NCBI RefSeq assembly: GCF_020169515.1 | Contig: NZ_JAHMHW010000012.1 | Location: 1 to 64,000, forward strand | Direction of reading: 5' to 3' | From: Paenibacillus vietnamensis | Lineage (GTDB): Bacteria; Bacillota; Bacilli; Paenibacillales; Paenibacillaceae | DNA: 64,000 nucleotides | In this document: one piece after another, positions 17,118 to 27,115 of the stretch | Position numbering within the stretch: position 1 is the first letter of the stretch | Layout of the letters: every line of letters starts with the position of its first letter | Translations under genes and position numbers: made by a program | The notes under the pieces: generated by a model | Databases searched by the model: none | What the model was told of the DNA's origin: nothing | What the model saw: only the letters and a program-made list of their open reading frames with translations

Positions 17118-18596
17118 TTACTTCACATTCATGAAGATAGGGTTGGAATAGAACCACAGGTCGCTCCACGGATCCTCGCCTTTCGGGTCGAGGCTCGGCT
17201 CGGCTTCGGCGGTATTCGTTCCGCGTACGCGAATGTAGCTGTCCTTGTCCACATCCTTGAGCTTGTACGTAATCGTAATGTACTCGCCTTTTTGCTTCCA
17301 ATCGCTTTCGTCAAATCTTGCCACGACTTTCGTCGTCGGGTTGACGGCCGTGGAACGGTCTGCGACTTTCCCCGTCACTTCGCCTACGATCAGATCGACG
17401 CGGTTTACCTTCGGATTATCTCCATGGCTGTTGTTCGTGCTTGGGTCTTTGAGCGTAATGGTAACCGTTACGTCGCTGTTGCCGCTCTCTTTGACGTACA
17501 AGGTTTCGCCGATGTTTGCGCGGTTGCCGCCCGACTTCAGCTCGACATCCAATTCATGGACCAATTCGCCTGTCGTAACAAATACGCGGCCGTTGCGCAG
17601 TCCGTCCAAAATATCCGCGTGCGTGTTTTCCGCCTTCACGTAGGTTCTCGAATACTCGCCAGGCCAGAAGTCGCTTCCGCCGTCGCGCCAGTTCACATGG
17701 GAATCCGATGTGGATGTAATCCACCAATGTCTTCCCTCTCCCAACATGGAGTCCCAAAGACCGCCCACTTTGGCGCTCATTTGATCGAAGCCGCCCATCG
17801 TAGCGTAGCTGCCGTAACCGCCGCGGCTGCCATTCGGATCCAGGGTGCCGTCGGAATTGAGCGCGCCGGCTTGATGGCCCGGAGCTCCTTCCATGCCGAC
17901 GGATACATTCGGCGCCGCATCGTTCCAATTACGGAACTCTTGCGGAGTATCCTGGCCCCAGGCTGCGTCTCCGCTGGCGGAGCGGGCAGGGTGGTTCGCG
18001 AACAGAACCGGAGGCTCGGCCAAATTTTTCATATAGTTCAGGGCATTAATCATGTTGGCTTCGGTATCCCGGCTCGGATCCGCAGGGAACGGATCGCGCT
18101 TGTTAAATTTGCTTTCGATATCATAAAGAACCTGCGATTCCTGATCGTTCTTCGGAATGATTAACGAGCTGTGATCGGCCTGCGGAGTATCGAATTCCAT
18201 GCCATAGAACAAGGTAAGGCCCGGTACGGCTTCACGTGCTTTGAGCACTTCGGGATAAGCCTGCTCCAGGTTTACTTTCGAGTGATTCGGGCCGCCATGG
18301 TCGGTTGATACCATCCAATCCAGTCCGTACGCATCCGCCATTTGCGCATTTTTGGTAATCGGGTAAATGGCATCGCCGCCGCGGATCGGGGTTGGCGGGT
18401 TCGTGGCATTGTTCCAGCCGACACTCCATTCGCTGTGGACATGATGATCGCCCGCGAGCCAGATGCCTTCCTTTTTATCCGGCTTTGCTTCTACGGTTGG
18501 CGCTATAAACCCGCCAGTCAGACCCTGCGCCGCTACCGCTGTCGTTGCCAGTACGGAAACCGCCAGCATAGGTAATGCCTTGCGTTTCAGTTTCAA
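17118..18596 (-). CDS. Exported PHP-domain/CehA-like metal hydrolase
   Basis: A 492-residue secreted protein with an N-terminal signal peptide (hydrophobic residues about 8-30). The PHP-type metal motifs are visible: GDHHVHSEWS near residue 50, STDHGGPNHS near 97, FANHPARSAS near 200 and TSTSDSHVNW near 293. This pattern fits CehA/McbA-type hydrolases, whose known members act on esters or phosphoesters. The C-terminal part (about 350-490) is beta-rich. The start is TTG behind AAAGGAG. Substrate unknown. Confidence 0.85.
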   Translation of the reverse strand: MKLKRKALPMLAVSVLATTAVAAQGLTGGFIAPTVEAKPDKKEGIWLAGDHHVHSEWSVGWNNATNPPTPIRGGDAIYPITKNAQMADAYGLDWMVSTDHGGPNHSKVNLEQAYPEVLKAREAVPGLTLFYGMEFDTPQADHSSLIIPKNDQESQVLYDIESKFNKRDPFPADPSRDTEANMINALNYMKNLAEPPVLFANHPARSASGDAAWGQDTPQEFRNWNDAAPNVSVGMEGAPGHQAGALNSDGTLDPNGSRGGYGSYATMGGFDQMSAKVGGLWDSMLGEGRHWWITSTSDSHVNWRDGGSDFWPGEYSRTYVKAENTHADILDGLRNGRVFVTTGELVHELDVELKSGGNRANIGETLYVKESGNSDVTVTITLKDPSTNNSHGDNPKVNRVDLIVGEVTGKVADRSTAVNPTTKVVARFDESDWKQKGEYITITYKLKDVDKDSYIRVRGTNTAEAEPSLDPKGEDPWSDLWFYSNPIFMNVK

Positions 18597-18805
18597 AATC
18601 GTTCAGCTCCTTTTGTTTTCGTTGTGCGGTTTCTATGGTACTCGCCGTTTGTTAGCTTAAATCGTGCAATATGTTGCGTTATTGTAAGCATGCTTGTTTG
18701 ATTACCGCAAGATTTGCAAACTTTCTATCAAAAATGGCCAAGACCTTTTAAATCATAACTGTTACATTAAAAGGGGAAAAACATCAAAGCTGAGGTGGGA
18801 TACGG

Positions 18806-19984
18806 ATGCCGGCAATTGAACAGGAAAAAGTTAGAATGGGTGTCATCGGACTTGGCAATATGGGCTCCAGCCATTCCTTGCAAATTCATGTGCTTAAGAA
18901 GGTTCCGGGGATGGAGCTTGGAGCCGTGTGCGACATCAGTGAAGAACGCAGAAAGTGGGCGCGCAATCAGCTGCCGGAGGTACCGGTATTTGAGAACGCT
19001 GAGGATATGTACAAAAGCGGTTTGATCGACGCCGTACTGATTGCGGTTCCGCACTACGATCATCCGTCGCTGGCCATAGACGCTTTTGCAAACGGGCTGC
19101 ATGTGCTGGTGGAAAAGCCTGCCGGAGTATATACCAAGCAGGTCCTTGAGATGAATGCTGCTGCAGAGAAATCCGATAAGTTGTTCGGAATTATGTACAA
19201 TCAGCGGACCAACCCGGTCTACCAGAAGCTGAGAGATCTAGTGCATAGCGGGGAGCTCGGCGGCATCAAGCGCGTCGTATGGATCGTAACCGACTGGTAC
19301 CGGTCGCAGGCTTATCACGATTCCGGCTCATGGCGTTCCACTTGGGAGGGCGAAGGCGGCGGGGTGCTTATCAACCAGAATCCGCATAATCTGGATCTGC
19401 TGCAGTGGATCCTTGGCATGCCGAAGACGCTGCGTTCCTTCGTCAGCTACGGCAAATATTATAATATCGAAGTCGAGGACGATGTAACGGCCTACATGGA
19501 ATTCGCAAACGGAGCAAGCGGCGTCTATATTACCTCCACCGGTGAACTGCCGGGAACGAACCGGCTGGAAATCTCCGGGGATATGGGCAAAATCGTCGTG
19601 GAAAATAATACGATAACCTTCAACCGGAACCGGATCTCGGAGCGGGAGCATAACCGGATCAACACCAAGCCTTTCGGCAGAGCGGAATGCTGGAAATGTG
19701 AAATTCCCGCCGATAAGAACAGCGGCGGACAGCATATCGGCATTATGAAAAACTTCACGAATGCCATCCTGAACGGGGAGAAGCTGCTGGCGCCGGGGGA
19801 AGAGGGCGTTAACGGCCTGCTTATTTCAAATGCGATCCATTATTCCAGCTGGACGGACAGCCTTGTGGATCTGGAGCGGTTTGACCACGATCATTATTAC
19901 GAGCTTCTTCAGGAGAAAATCGCCAATTCCAAGGTCAAGAAAAATGTCGTTCATCAAGTCGCCGACGTAACGGGAACTCATTAA
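18806..19984 (+). CDS. Gfo/Idh/MocA-family NAD(P)-dependent oxidoreductase
   Basis: A 392-residue sugar or inositol-type dehydrogenase. The Rossmann motif GVIGLGNMGSSH is at about residues 11-22 and the family lysine motif VEKPAG near 97; the C-terminal alpha/beta domain carries substrate-side residues such as NQNPHNLDLLQW. It is followed 14 bp later by an isomerase, a common pairing for oxidation and rearrangement of rare sugars or inositols. The ribosome site is GAGGTGGG. Confidence 0.92.
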   Translation: MPAIEQEKVRMGVIGLGNMGSSHSLQIHVLKKVPGMELGAVCDISEERRKWARNQLPEVPVFENAEDMYKSGLIDAVLIAVPHYDHPSLAIDAFANGLHVLVEKPAGVYTKQVLEMNAAAEKSDKLFGIMYNQRTNPVYQKLRDLVHSGELGGIKRVVWIVTDWYRSQAYHDSGSWRSTWEGEGGGVLINQNPHNLDLLQWILGMPKTLRSFVSYGKYYNIEVEDDVTAYMEFANGASGVYITSTGELPGTNRLEISGDMGKIVVENNTITFNRNRISEREHNRINTKPFGRAECWKCEIPADKNSGGQHIGIMKNFTNAILNGEKLLAPGEEGVNGLLISNAIHYSSWTDSLVDLERFDHDHYYELLQEKIANSKVKKNVVHQVADVTGTH

Positions 19985-19998
19985 GGAGGAACACAGCT

Positions 19999-20760
19999 AT
20001 GAGCAAAATTGCAGGAGCACAGCTATACACGATCCGTGATCATGTGAAAACGCCGGAGGCGATCGACGAATCGTTCCGGAAGCTCAGAGAGATCGGGTAT
20101 ACAACGATCCAGGCCTCGGGGCTCGGTCCTATTCCGGCGGATGAATTGGCCGCCATTGCCCGTTCGCACGAATTAAAAATCGTATTGACGCACACTTCAT
20201 ACGCCCGGTTCACGGAGGATCTGGACGGGGTCATCAAGGATCATCACACCCTTGGCTGCGGTTTGGCAGGGATTGGAGGTTTGCCGGTTCCGTACCGGAA
20301 TGAAGAAGGGTATTATTCTTTTGCCAAGAAGTTTAAGGAAATCGCCGATGAGCTGGGCAGAAACGGCCTGAAATTCAGCTACCATAACCATCAGTTCGAG
20401 TTCCAGAAGCATGACGGCAAGCTGGGCATGGACATTCTCATGGAAAAAACGAATCCGGAAACCTTCTTGTTTACGCTGGACACGTACTGGGTACAAGCCG
20501 GGGGAGCAGATCCCGGCACATGGATCCGCAAGCTGAAGGGAAGAATAGAGGCTATTCACTTGAAAGATATGACGATTATCGATGAGAAGCAAATCATGGC
20601 CGAGATTATGGAAGGCAACCTTTCATGGCCTGATATTTTCCGCGCATGCGAGGAAGCGGGAGTGAAGTGGTACCTGGTCGAACGCGATGCCGGTCCTACG
20701 GAAGCTTTCGACAGCCTGAGAATCAGCTATAATAATCTCAAAGAAGCAGGCTTCGCTTAG
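19999..20760 (+). CDS. Sugar phosphate isomerase/epimerase-family protein
   Basis: A 253-residue TIM-barrel protein of the same superfamily as 12653-13417 but clearly divergent. Metal and substrate positions are seen in FSYHNHQFEF (about 128), FTLDTYWVQAGG (about 155), AIHLKDM (about 185) and VERDAG (about 233). This set resembles IolE/IolI-like enzymes. It is coupled to the dehydrogenase at 18806 with an AAGGAGG site between, so both probably act on the same sugar or inositol. Confidence 0.9.
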   Translation: MSKIAGAQLYTIRDHVKTPEAIDESFRKLREIGYTTIQASGLGPIPADELAAIARSHELKIVLTHTSYARFTEDLDGVIKDHHTLGCGLAGIGGLPVPYRNEEGYYSFAKKFKEIADELGRNGLKFSYHNHQFEFQKHDGKLGMDILMEKTNPETFLFTLDTYWVQAGGADPGTWIRKLKGRIEAIHLKDMTIIDEKQIMAEIMEGNLSWPDIFRACEEAGVKWYLVERDAGPTEAFDSLRISYNNLKEAGFA

Positions 20761-20783
20761 AAATAACACGCAAGACGTATCTG

Positions 20784-20817
20784 GCAATCCCCCGTCGATT
20801 GGTCGACGGGGGATTGC
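20784..20817 (+). terminator. Strong hairpin after the isomerase
   Basis: A perfect 15-bp stem (20784-20798 with 20803-20817) with a TTGG loop. No T tract follows, so it may act as a transcript stabiliser or processing site rather than a full terminator. Confidence 0.5.
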
Positions 20818-20999
20818 TGCGTTTCCCGAGAAATCCGCATGAAACCGGCAAAAATCAACCAGTGACAACGAGTGCAACTAATGACTATTCCCGGGTTTTT
20901 TACTATAAGGACGGCGTTTGTCAGCCGATCTGATCAAGCAGGGACTATCGACGGCAATCCGGTTCCCCCGTTATGCTGAAGCTACAAATTCACAGGTCC

Positions 21000-21011
21000 A
21001 GGCAATTGCCT
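21000..21011. promoter_or_regulatory. Palindrome before the sugar ABC transporter
   Basis: AGGCAATTGCCT is a perfect 12-bp palindrome 27 bp before the permease start and could be an operator. No regulator is identified. Confidence 0.3.
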
Positions 21012-21037
21012 TGGAACAATGAAAGGAAGGAAGCAGC

Positions 21038-21991
21038 ATGCAAACAAGTTTGGAAGCGCGAGTCGCTGCGTCTTCGGCTCCGAGGTCGAAGCTTTTAATG
21101 GGCAGGCTGGTGCGGAACCGGTGGCTGTATTTTATGGTCCTCCCCGGTTTATTATACTTTCTTATTTTTAAGTACTGGCCGATGTACGGAATCTTCATCG
21201 CCTTTAAAGACTTTCAGCCGTTTCTAGGCTTCTGGGACAGTCCGTTTGTCGGATTGAAGCACTTCGAACGACTATTCGGCGATTCGAATTTTCTCGTTCT
21301 CTTTCGGAATACGCTCATTCTTGCCGCTTACAATATACTGTTTTTCTTTCCGCTGCCGATCTTGATCGCGCTTATGCTGAACGAGCTGAGGCATGAATTC
21401 ACGAAGCGGACCATTCAAACGCTTATTTACATCCCACACTTTATGTCTTGGGTTGTCGTTGTCGGGATTGCCTACATCTTCCTGACGACGGAAGGCGGCA
21501 TCGTAAATGAACTTCTGGAGCGCTACGGCGGAGAAAAAATCAATTTCCTGGTCAGCAACGAATGGTTCCGGACGCTCATTACGGCCGAGGTCATTTGGAA
21601 GGAAACGGGCTGGGGCACGATCATCTTCCTTGCGGCACTCGCCGGCGTCGACACGCAGCTGTATGAAGCGGCACGGATGGACGGCGCGAACCGTCTCCGC
21701 CAGCTTTGGCATATTACGCTTCCGGCCATTCGCAGCACGATCATCATTTTGCTGATCCTCCGGCTTGGACATTTTCTCGATACGGGCTTTGAACAGATCT
21801 TCCTGATGCTGAATGCAATGAACCGCGAGGTTGGGGAAGTATTCGATACTTACGTTTACTCGGTCGGTATCAGTCAAGGACAGTACAGCTTCAGTACGGC
21901 GGTCGGCCTCTTCAAATCGATCATCGGTCTGATCCTTGTCGTCGTATCCAATTATTTGGCCAAAAAATTCGGAGAAGAAGGAATTTACTAG
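21038..21991 (+). CDS. Sugar ABC transporter permease, LplB type
   Basis: A 317-residue inner-membrane permease with six helices of the MalF/LplB class. The EAA loop that contacts the ATPase is visible as YEAARMDGANRLRQ (about residues 208-221). It opens a three-gene transporter unit (LplB-LplC-LplA order) downstream of the dehydrogenase and isomerase genes. No ATPase is encoded here, as is usual when an MsmX-type shared ATPase is used. Ribosome site GAAAGGAAGG. Confidence 0.93.
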   Translation: MQTSLEARVAASSAPRSKLLMGRLVRNRWLYFMVLPGLLYFLIFKYWPMYGIFIAFKDFQPFLGFWDSPFVGLKHFERLFGDSNFLVLFRNTLILAAYNILFFFPLPILIALMLNELRHEFTKRTIQTLIYIPHFMSWVVVVGIAYIFLTTEGGIVNELLERYGGEKINFLVSNEWFRTLITAEVIWKETGWGTIIFLAALAGVDTQLYEAARMDGANRLRQLWHITLPAIRSTIIILLILRLGHFLDTGFEQIFLMLNAMNREVGEVFDTYVYSVGISQGQYSFSTAVGLFKSIIGLILVVVSNYLAKKFGEEGIY

Positions 21992-22011
21992 AAAAGGAGC
22001 GTTGAGTCGTT

Positions 22012-22893
22012 ATGCCGCTCAAGCAAAGCTGGGGAAGCCGGATTTTCGACAGTGTAAACGCCACGTTGTTGATTATATTCGCAGTTCTTACCGTTATCCC
22101 GTTCATTTATGCCATTGCCGGTTCGTTCGCCACGCAGAAGGAGCTGCTGGAGAAGGGATTCATCCTTTTCCCGACAGAGTTTACTTTGGATGCGTACAAA
22201 TATATTTTCTCAACCCAAACGCTTGTCAGAAGCTTGCTGGTAACCGTCTACATCACTGTAGTAGGCACGCTGATCAACATTTTCTTTACCTGCCTGATGG
22301 CGTATCCGCTGGCCCGCAAAGATATGGATTTCCGCAAGCCGATCCTGATGCTGGTCGTGTTCACGATGCTGTTCAGCGGGGGGATGATTCCGACTTTCCT
22401 CGTGGTGAAGCAGCTGGGCATGATCGATACCTACTGGTCCTTGCTCATTCCGGGGGCGATCAGCGCTTTCAACCTGATTATTATGCGGAACTTTTTTCAG
22501 CAGCTGCCGGACGGCCTGGAGGAAGCCGCGAAGATCGACGGCTGCAACGATCTGGGCATTTTCTTCCGCATCGTGCTTCCGCTGTCCATGCCGGCGATCG
22601 CGACCTTCTCGTTATTTTACGCGGTAGGCCACTGGAATACGTTTTTTAATGCGGTGCTGTATATCAACGACAATACGAAATGGCCGATTCAAGTGCTTTT
22701 GAGGCAGATTGTCATTTTGGCTTCAGGCGGGATCGGGGATTCTACCGTAATGGAAGCGGATTATGTCGCTCCGCCGGAGCAATCGGTGAAAATGGCGGTT
22801 ATCGTGGTATCTACTCTGCCTATTCTGCTCGTATACCCGTTCTTGCAGAAGCATTTTGCCAAAGGGGTATTGCTGGGATCGGTCAAGGGTTGA
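22012..22893 (+). CDS. Sugar ABC transporter permease, LplC/YtcP type
   Basis: A 293-residue partner permease with six membrane helices. The EAA loop is LEEAAKIDGCNDLG (about residues 170-183), and the C-terminus KGVLLGSVKG is typical of YtcP-like permeases. It starts 20 bp after the LplB-type gene with an AAAAGGAG site, and together they should form the membrane channel. Confidence 0.93.
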   Translation: MPLKQSWGSRIFDSVNATLLIIFAVLTVIPFIYAIAGSFATQKELLEKGFILFPTEFTLDAYKYIFSTQTLVRSLLVTVYITVVGTLINIFFTCLMAYPLARKDMDFRKPILMLVVFTMLFSGGMIPTFLVVKQLGMIDTYWSLLIPGAISAFNLIIMRNFFQQLPDGLEEAAKIDGCNDLGIFFRIVLPLSMPAIATFSLFYAVGHWNTFFNAVLYINDNTKWPIQVLLRQIVILASGGIGDSTVMEADYVAPPEQSVKMAVIVVSTLPILLVYPFLQKHFAKGVLLGSVKG

Positions 22894-22931
22894 AGATATA
22901 ATAAGAACAGGGGAAAAGGGAGGATCTTAAG

Positions 22932-24434
22932 ATGAAAAAAACGTTAGTCAAAACCGGGGCCGTGCTTGCTGCTTTATCATTGGTCATGACCGCCTGCGGA
23001 GGGAAGGATCAGCCTGAAGGGCAAGGAAGCGGAAATGCGGGTGCGAATGCCGGCCCGCTGCAGCTGACGATGATGCTGCCGACCTACAATCCGGAGCAAA
23101 TGCCCGCGGACAGCTCGGTGCTCAAAACGCTTGAGGAGAAGACAGGCACGAAGCTCTCGGTGTCATGGGTGCCGTCTACGACCTACACGGATAAGCTAAG
23201 CGCAACAGTGGCATCCGGGGAGCTGCCGAAAACGTTCGTCGCGCTTGAGCCGAAGGCCTCCTTCATCGTTAACGCCGCCCGTACCGGCATGTTCTGGGAG
23301 GTCGGACCGTATCTGGAAAGCTACCCGAACCTGAGCAAAATGTCGGACCTCGTACTGAAAAATATTTCGATCGACGGCAAGGTTTACGGCGTATACCGGG
23401 AGCGGGATCTCGCCCGGTTCGGTTTGATGATCCGTCAGGACTGGTTAACGAACCTTGGCCTCGAGGCGCCGAAGACGGTAGACGAGCTTTATGCCGTTCT
23501 GAAAGCCTTTGCAACGGGGGATCCGGACAAAAACGGCAAACAGGATACGATAGGGCTTGCAGTAGGGATGCAGGGAAATAACATCGCCGGCTTTAAAGAT
23601 ATCCTGGTCTATATGGGAGGCCCCAACGAATGGGAGCTGAAGGACGGCAAGCTCGTTCCGGCTCATATGACGGAAGCTTACATGAACACCTTGAAGTTTT
23701 ACAAGAAATTATATGACGAAAAAATCATCAACCAGGACTTCGCGATCGTTCAGGACGGCCGGTCCGTTATGTATAAAGGGCAAGCCGGGCTCTGGATCGA
23801 CAATATGCTGGACGGCAAAAATATCGAGGACAACATCAAGAAGGTAGACCCGAATGCGAAAATTAACCTGCTTAACCGTATCTCCGGTCCTCAAGGCGAT
23901 AGAACCCGCGCCGGTTCGGGTTACCTCGGCATGTATATGATTCCGAAAACAAGCGTGAAGACAGAAGAGGAGCTCAAGCAAATTCTGGCTTACTTCGATA
24001 AAGTGTCCGAGAAGGACATTCAGAACATGATGAAGTACGGGATTGAAGGCAAGCAGTTCACGCTTGAGAACGGCAGCTATGTGAAAAACCAGGATCCGAA
24101 GGTGAGCGCCGAAATTACGGACGGCAACCAGTTTATGATTTTGCAGGATCAGGTCGTCAACTACGGAACCGAGCTGGAGCAGCTCAGCACCAAGCTGTTC
24201 CAGGATAACTCCACCATTGCTGTTGCTAACCCGGCCGCACCGTTCATCTCCAATACGGAGATCGAGAAAGGCAAAGAACTTTCGAAGATTATTGCGGATG
24301 CGACCGTGAAATTCATTATGGGCTCGGCGAATGAAGCCGAATGGAACAAGGCCGTCGAGAAGTGGCTGCAAAGCGGCGGAAGCAAGGTCATTGAGGAAAT
24401 GAATGCGGAAAACGCCAAGCTGGCAGAGAAATAG
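22932..24434 (+). CDS. Sugar ABC transporter solute-binding lipoprotein, LplA type
   Basis: A 500-residue lipoprotein. The signal peptide ends at the lipobox LVMTAC (Cys at about 22), followed by a short Gly/Asn linker. The rest is a type-1 extracellular binding protein that captures the sugar for the two permeases upstream. Oligosaccharides are usual cargoes of this family; the neighbouring dehydrogenase and isomerase suggest a sugar needing oxidation, but the ligand is not readable. The gene ends about 40 bp before transposase debris, so its original downstream context is lost. Confidence 0.92.
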   Translation: MKKTLVKTGAVLAALSLVMTACGGKDQPEGQGSGNAGANAGPLQLTMMLPTYNPEQMPADSSVLKTLEEKTGTKLSVSWVPSTTYTDKLSATVASGELPKTFVALEPKASFIVNAARTGMFWEVGPYLESYPNLSKMSDLVLKNISIDGKVYGVYRERDLARFGLMIRQDWLTNLGLEAPKTVDELYAVLKAFATGDPDKNGKQDTIGLAVGMQGNNIAGFKDILVYMGGPNEWELKDGKLVPAHMTEAYMNTLKFYKKLYDEKIINQDFAIVQDGRSVMYKGQAGLWIDNMLDGKNIEDNIKKVDPNAKINLLNRISGPQGDRTRAGSGYLGMYMIPKTSVKTEEELKQILAYFDKVSEKDIQNMMKYGIEGKQFTLENGSYVKNQDPKVSAEITDGNQFMILQDQVVNYGTELEQLSTKLFQDNSTIAVANPAAPFISNTEIEKGKELSKIIADATVKFIMGSANEAEWNKAVEKWLQSGGSKVIEEMNAENAKLAEK

Positions 24435-24475
24435 GGATGGGCTGACCCCATACCGATCAAGCTAAACTTGATGGG

Positions 24476-24873
24476 TATGGGGCGGTACCCCAAAACAAAT
24501 CAGGGGAACCCCTCCGACGATGAACTGCTCGTTCCCGCCATCGAGGCTCACATCAAGCAATTCGGCAAAGCGCCGCAGGCAGTAGCTACTGATCGCGGCT
24601 TCTCCAGCAAGAAAAATGAAACAGCCATTACCGAACTCGGCGTGACCTCGTAAGGGTAAAAAAGGCGCTGCCCGAACGGAATACGAGAACGAAAAATGGT
24701 TTAAGGACTTGCAGCGTTACCGTACAGCCGAAGAGGGAAAGATCAGCCTGCTCAAGCGCAAGTACGGTTTGAACCTCAGCAGGTACCGGGGCTTTGCTGG
24801 CTCAAAATGCTGGGTCGGCTTTGGAATACTGACCCACAACCTGCAAAGAGCCGCAAAAATGCTCCAAAAATAA
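24476..24873 (+). pseudogene. C-terminal remnant of an IS transposase (probably ISNCY/IS1202-like)
   Basis: Two pieces in different frames join into the end of a DDE transposase: NPSDDELLVPAIEAHIKQFG and AVATDRGFSSKKNE up to the stop near 24653, then WFKDLQRYRTAEEGKISLLK and WVGFGILTHNLQRAAKML to the stop at 24871. The N-terminal half is absent and a frame change lies near 24655. The family name is from memory of similar proteins and is tentative. Confidence 0.7.
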
Positions 24874-25055
24874 GGCAAACGAGGGCACGGGGTGAATCGG
24901 CCCTCCAGAACCAAAGCCCACCAAAGTCCGCGTTCTCAGAAGTGGACTTTTTAGGGGGAACTAGTTAGAGAATGATATTTAAAAGTCGGACGAGAAGGAA
25001 TTTCCTCTTATACTGGTTACTCCCGAAAACAACTCAGTTGCGCTCGACAATATGG

Positions 25056-25211
25056 TCAGTCCGTTTTCCTAAAAATTCTTACTATCTTTTTAGCAAAACC
25101 TTCAAAGAAACTGATTAGATATTTTCTGACTATGAATCCTATCAAAGCAAAGAAAAGTGAAATAACTATTATAAACACAAATAGTCTTAGTCCTGTTTCT
25201 ATAGATTCCAT
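25056..25211 (-). CDS. Small single-pass membrane protein, 51 residues
   Basis: The minus strand encodes a 51-residue protein with a hydrophobic stretch FVFIIVISLFFALIGFIV (about residues 11-28) and a basic C-terminal part. An AGGAGG site (complement of 25224-25229) lies 12 bp before the ATG, and a TATAAT -10 (complement of 25241-25246) precedes it. Function unknown. The rest of 24874-25344 shows no other gene. Confidence 0.5.
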   Translation of the reverse strand: MESIETGLRLFVFIIVISLFFALIGFIVRKYLISFFEGFAKKIVRIFRKTD

Positions 25212-25344
25212 TTAGATACAGCGCCTCCTTTTCATTTATCATTATATACTAAACATCCGCTTTTGATCCAATATCTAGGAAAATGGCGAATTTCGCATGC
25301 ACTCGGACTCAATTATAAAGATCATCACTAGAATATCTACACAC

Positions 25345-27017
25345 ATGACTTATGCAGTTCATCCCAACAAATGGATTTCAAAAGCAGACGCAAAAGTGTG
25401 CTGTTTTTCACCGAAAAACTATTAACTTTTAGAAATCACCACAATAATCACGAAGAATACCTTTTCTGTCAGGGTATATCTTCTGAAAAATTGGGTGATT
25501 TTTTTGGAGTCAAACCTGGAAAAACCGCGTTTCCGTCATCTTCCGCTCAGCGAATGCGGAGGAGCTCCCATTTTACGTACGCTGTGGGACAAATTCGATT
25601 TTTCATTTCTTCTATCGCAATCGGGCATCTCCAAACGCAACGGCACACCCGCATGGATGCTGTGTTTTCTCTACGTGATCGGACTAACTTCCGGCTGCAC
25701 CGCGGTATCGCAAATGGCGAGTTTAGCCGACAAGGATGCCGTTCTTCGAGAAATGTTTAAACCTTTTAAATTGGCGCAGAATACGCTTAGCCGACTGTTT
25801 ACCACACCCTTTGCTTGGCGCACCTTCGGGAAGAAACGCGTCGAACGTCTTCAGCGAGACGAGGATATGCAATTACGCGAAGGCGACATTATTAATTTGG
25901 ATGATACCCATAGCAATCATCCGTTTGCTAAATTCCTGCCATTCCTTTGTTGGCTCAAGGACTCCTCTACGAAAGCTTATAGCTGGTGTATGAATCTGGT
26001 TGTATTGCAAGCCGTGCTGCAAAATGGCCTTGAATATCCGCTCTACTACAGCATGTGGCGTAAAGTGGAAGAAGGCGAGCACGGACTCTCCAAGCTTGAT
26101 TTAGCCAAACAAATGCTACTGATGCTGCGTGAGAATGTCTCGTGTCGCTTATGGGTTGCCATGGATCGTTGGTACTTGTGCAAAGATTTTTGTGTGTTCC
26201 TCATGGCGAATAACTTTGACTGGGTAACTAAAGCGAAACGAAACACTGCTCTGTTCCGAATTGTGAGGGAGCCGGGCCGACGCGACAGGTATGTTCCCGT
26301 ATCGGCACGCCAATTGATCAAAGAGACGTACAAATCCCTTGTAGCCAAAGGATCCTCCGGACTGACGGCCATCGCGCTAGCCGATATTTATATGAAATTA
26401 CCCTATCCCGCCACGGGGCGAAAAGGGCAACCGACTGTGAAGCATCGCTTTGTCCCGATTGCCGCTGTTGTTGCCACTCGTCTGAAAGAAGATGAAGAAT
26501 TGACCGTAGCAGCCGAGGAGGGTCAAGATTCCCTTGCCACCTACAAGGGCGCCTATTTGATCATTAGCAACCGCTATGATGTTCCTAAACAAGCGCTTGA
26601 AGTCTATGGGAAACGCTGGCGTATTGAAGTATTTTTCCGGACTGCCAAGCAGGAACTTGGCTTTGAATCTTTCCATTCTACTTCCGAAGCGCACCAGCAT
26701 GCACATATGGAATTGTTGTTCACCACAGAGACACTTCTCGCTTATGCCTTATGGAAGGTAAACAAAGAAAAAACGAGTGACGAAAGCTGCACCCACGGCG
26801 AAATGATACGCGGCCTCTTCCACACTCGTTATCAGGTTCGCCGCAGAAACCACAAGGGATCTGAACGAATCTACATTGATTTCGACACAGAAGCGCGCCG
26901 CTTTGCAAGTCTTATTTCGGCTTACTGACCACCCCAGCTCTTTATGACCTGGTGGCCGGTTTATTCAAGCATAGATTCCCACAATTCTCAATTAATCTCG
27001 CGAACTGCATAAGTCAT
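25345..27017 (+). mobile_element. IS4-family insertion sequence, 1673 bp
   Basis: Perfect 16-bp terminal inverted repeats (25345-25360 and 27002-27017, ATGACTTATGCAGTTC and complement) enclose one transposase gene. The 150-bp left non-coding part and 73-bp right part show no other gene. No matching 9-12 bp target duplication is evident at the two ends, so flanking DNA may have been rearranged since insertion. Confidence 0.88.
25495..26928 (+). CDS. IS4-family DDE transposase
   Basis: A 477-residue transposase, apparently intact. DDE residues are placed in INLDDTHSNHPFAKF (first Asp, about 140), VAMDRWYLCKDFCVF (second Asp, about 223) and the YREK signature YGKRWRIEVFFRTAKQELGF (Glu at about 379). 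It should cut and paste the surrounding element. The start is uncertain: a GTG at 25495 without a clear ribosome site, as is common for IS genes. Confidence 0.9.
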   Translation: MIFLESNLEKPRFRHLPLSECGGAPILRTLWDKFDFSFLLSQSGISKRNGTPAWMLCFLYVIGLTSGCTAVSQMASLADKDAVLREMFKPFKLAQNTLSRLFTTPFAWRTFGKKRVERLQRDEDMQLREGDIINLDDTHSNHPFAKFLPFLCWLKDSSTKAYSWCMNLVVLQAVLQNGLEYPLYYSMWRKVEEGEHGLSKLDLAKQMLLMLRENVSCRLWVAMDRWYLCKDFCVFLMANNFDWVTKAKRNTALFRIVREPGRRDRYVPVSARQLIKETYKSLVAKGSSGLTAIALADIYMKLPYPATGRKGQPTVKHRFVPIAAVVATRLKEDEELTVAAEEGQDSLATYKGAYLIISNRYDVPKQALEVYGKRWRIEVFFRTAKQELGFESFHSTSEAHQHAHMELLFTTETLLAYALWKVNKEKTSDESCTHGEMIRGLFHTRYQVRRRNHKGSERIYIDFDTEARRFASLISAY

Positions 27018-27115
27018 TAAAAATAGGAAAATGTTACTATTTTTAAATAGATATATATAATTATTGGAAATTATGTTTTGTGTGTGGTGGTATGGTAAAA
27101 AAAGGAGGTAGTAGA

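Noticed and set aside
25330..27030. Target-site duplication of the IS4-type element
   Set aside because: The 10-12 bp next to each inverted repeat do not match, so no duplication is claimed.
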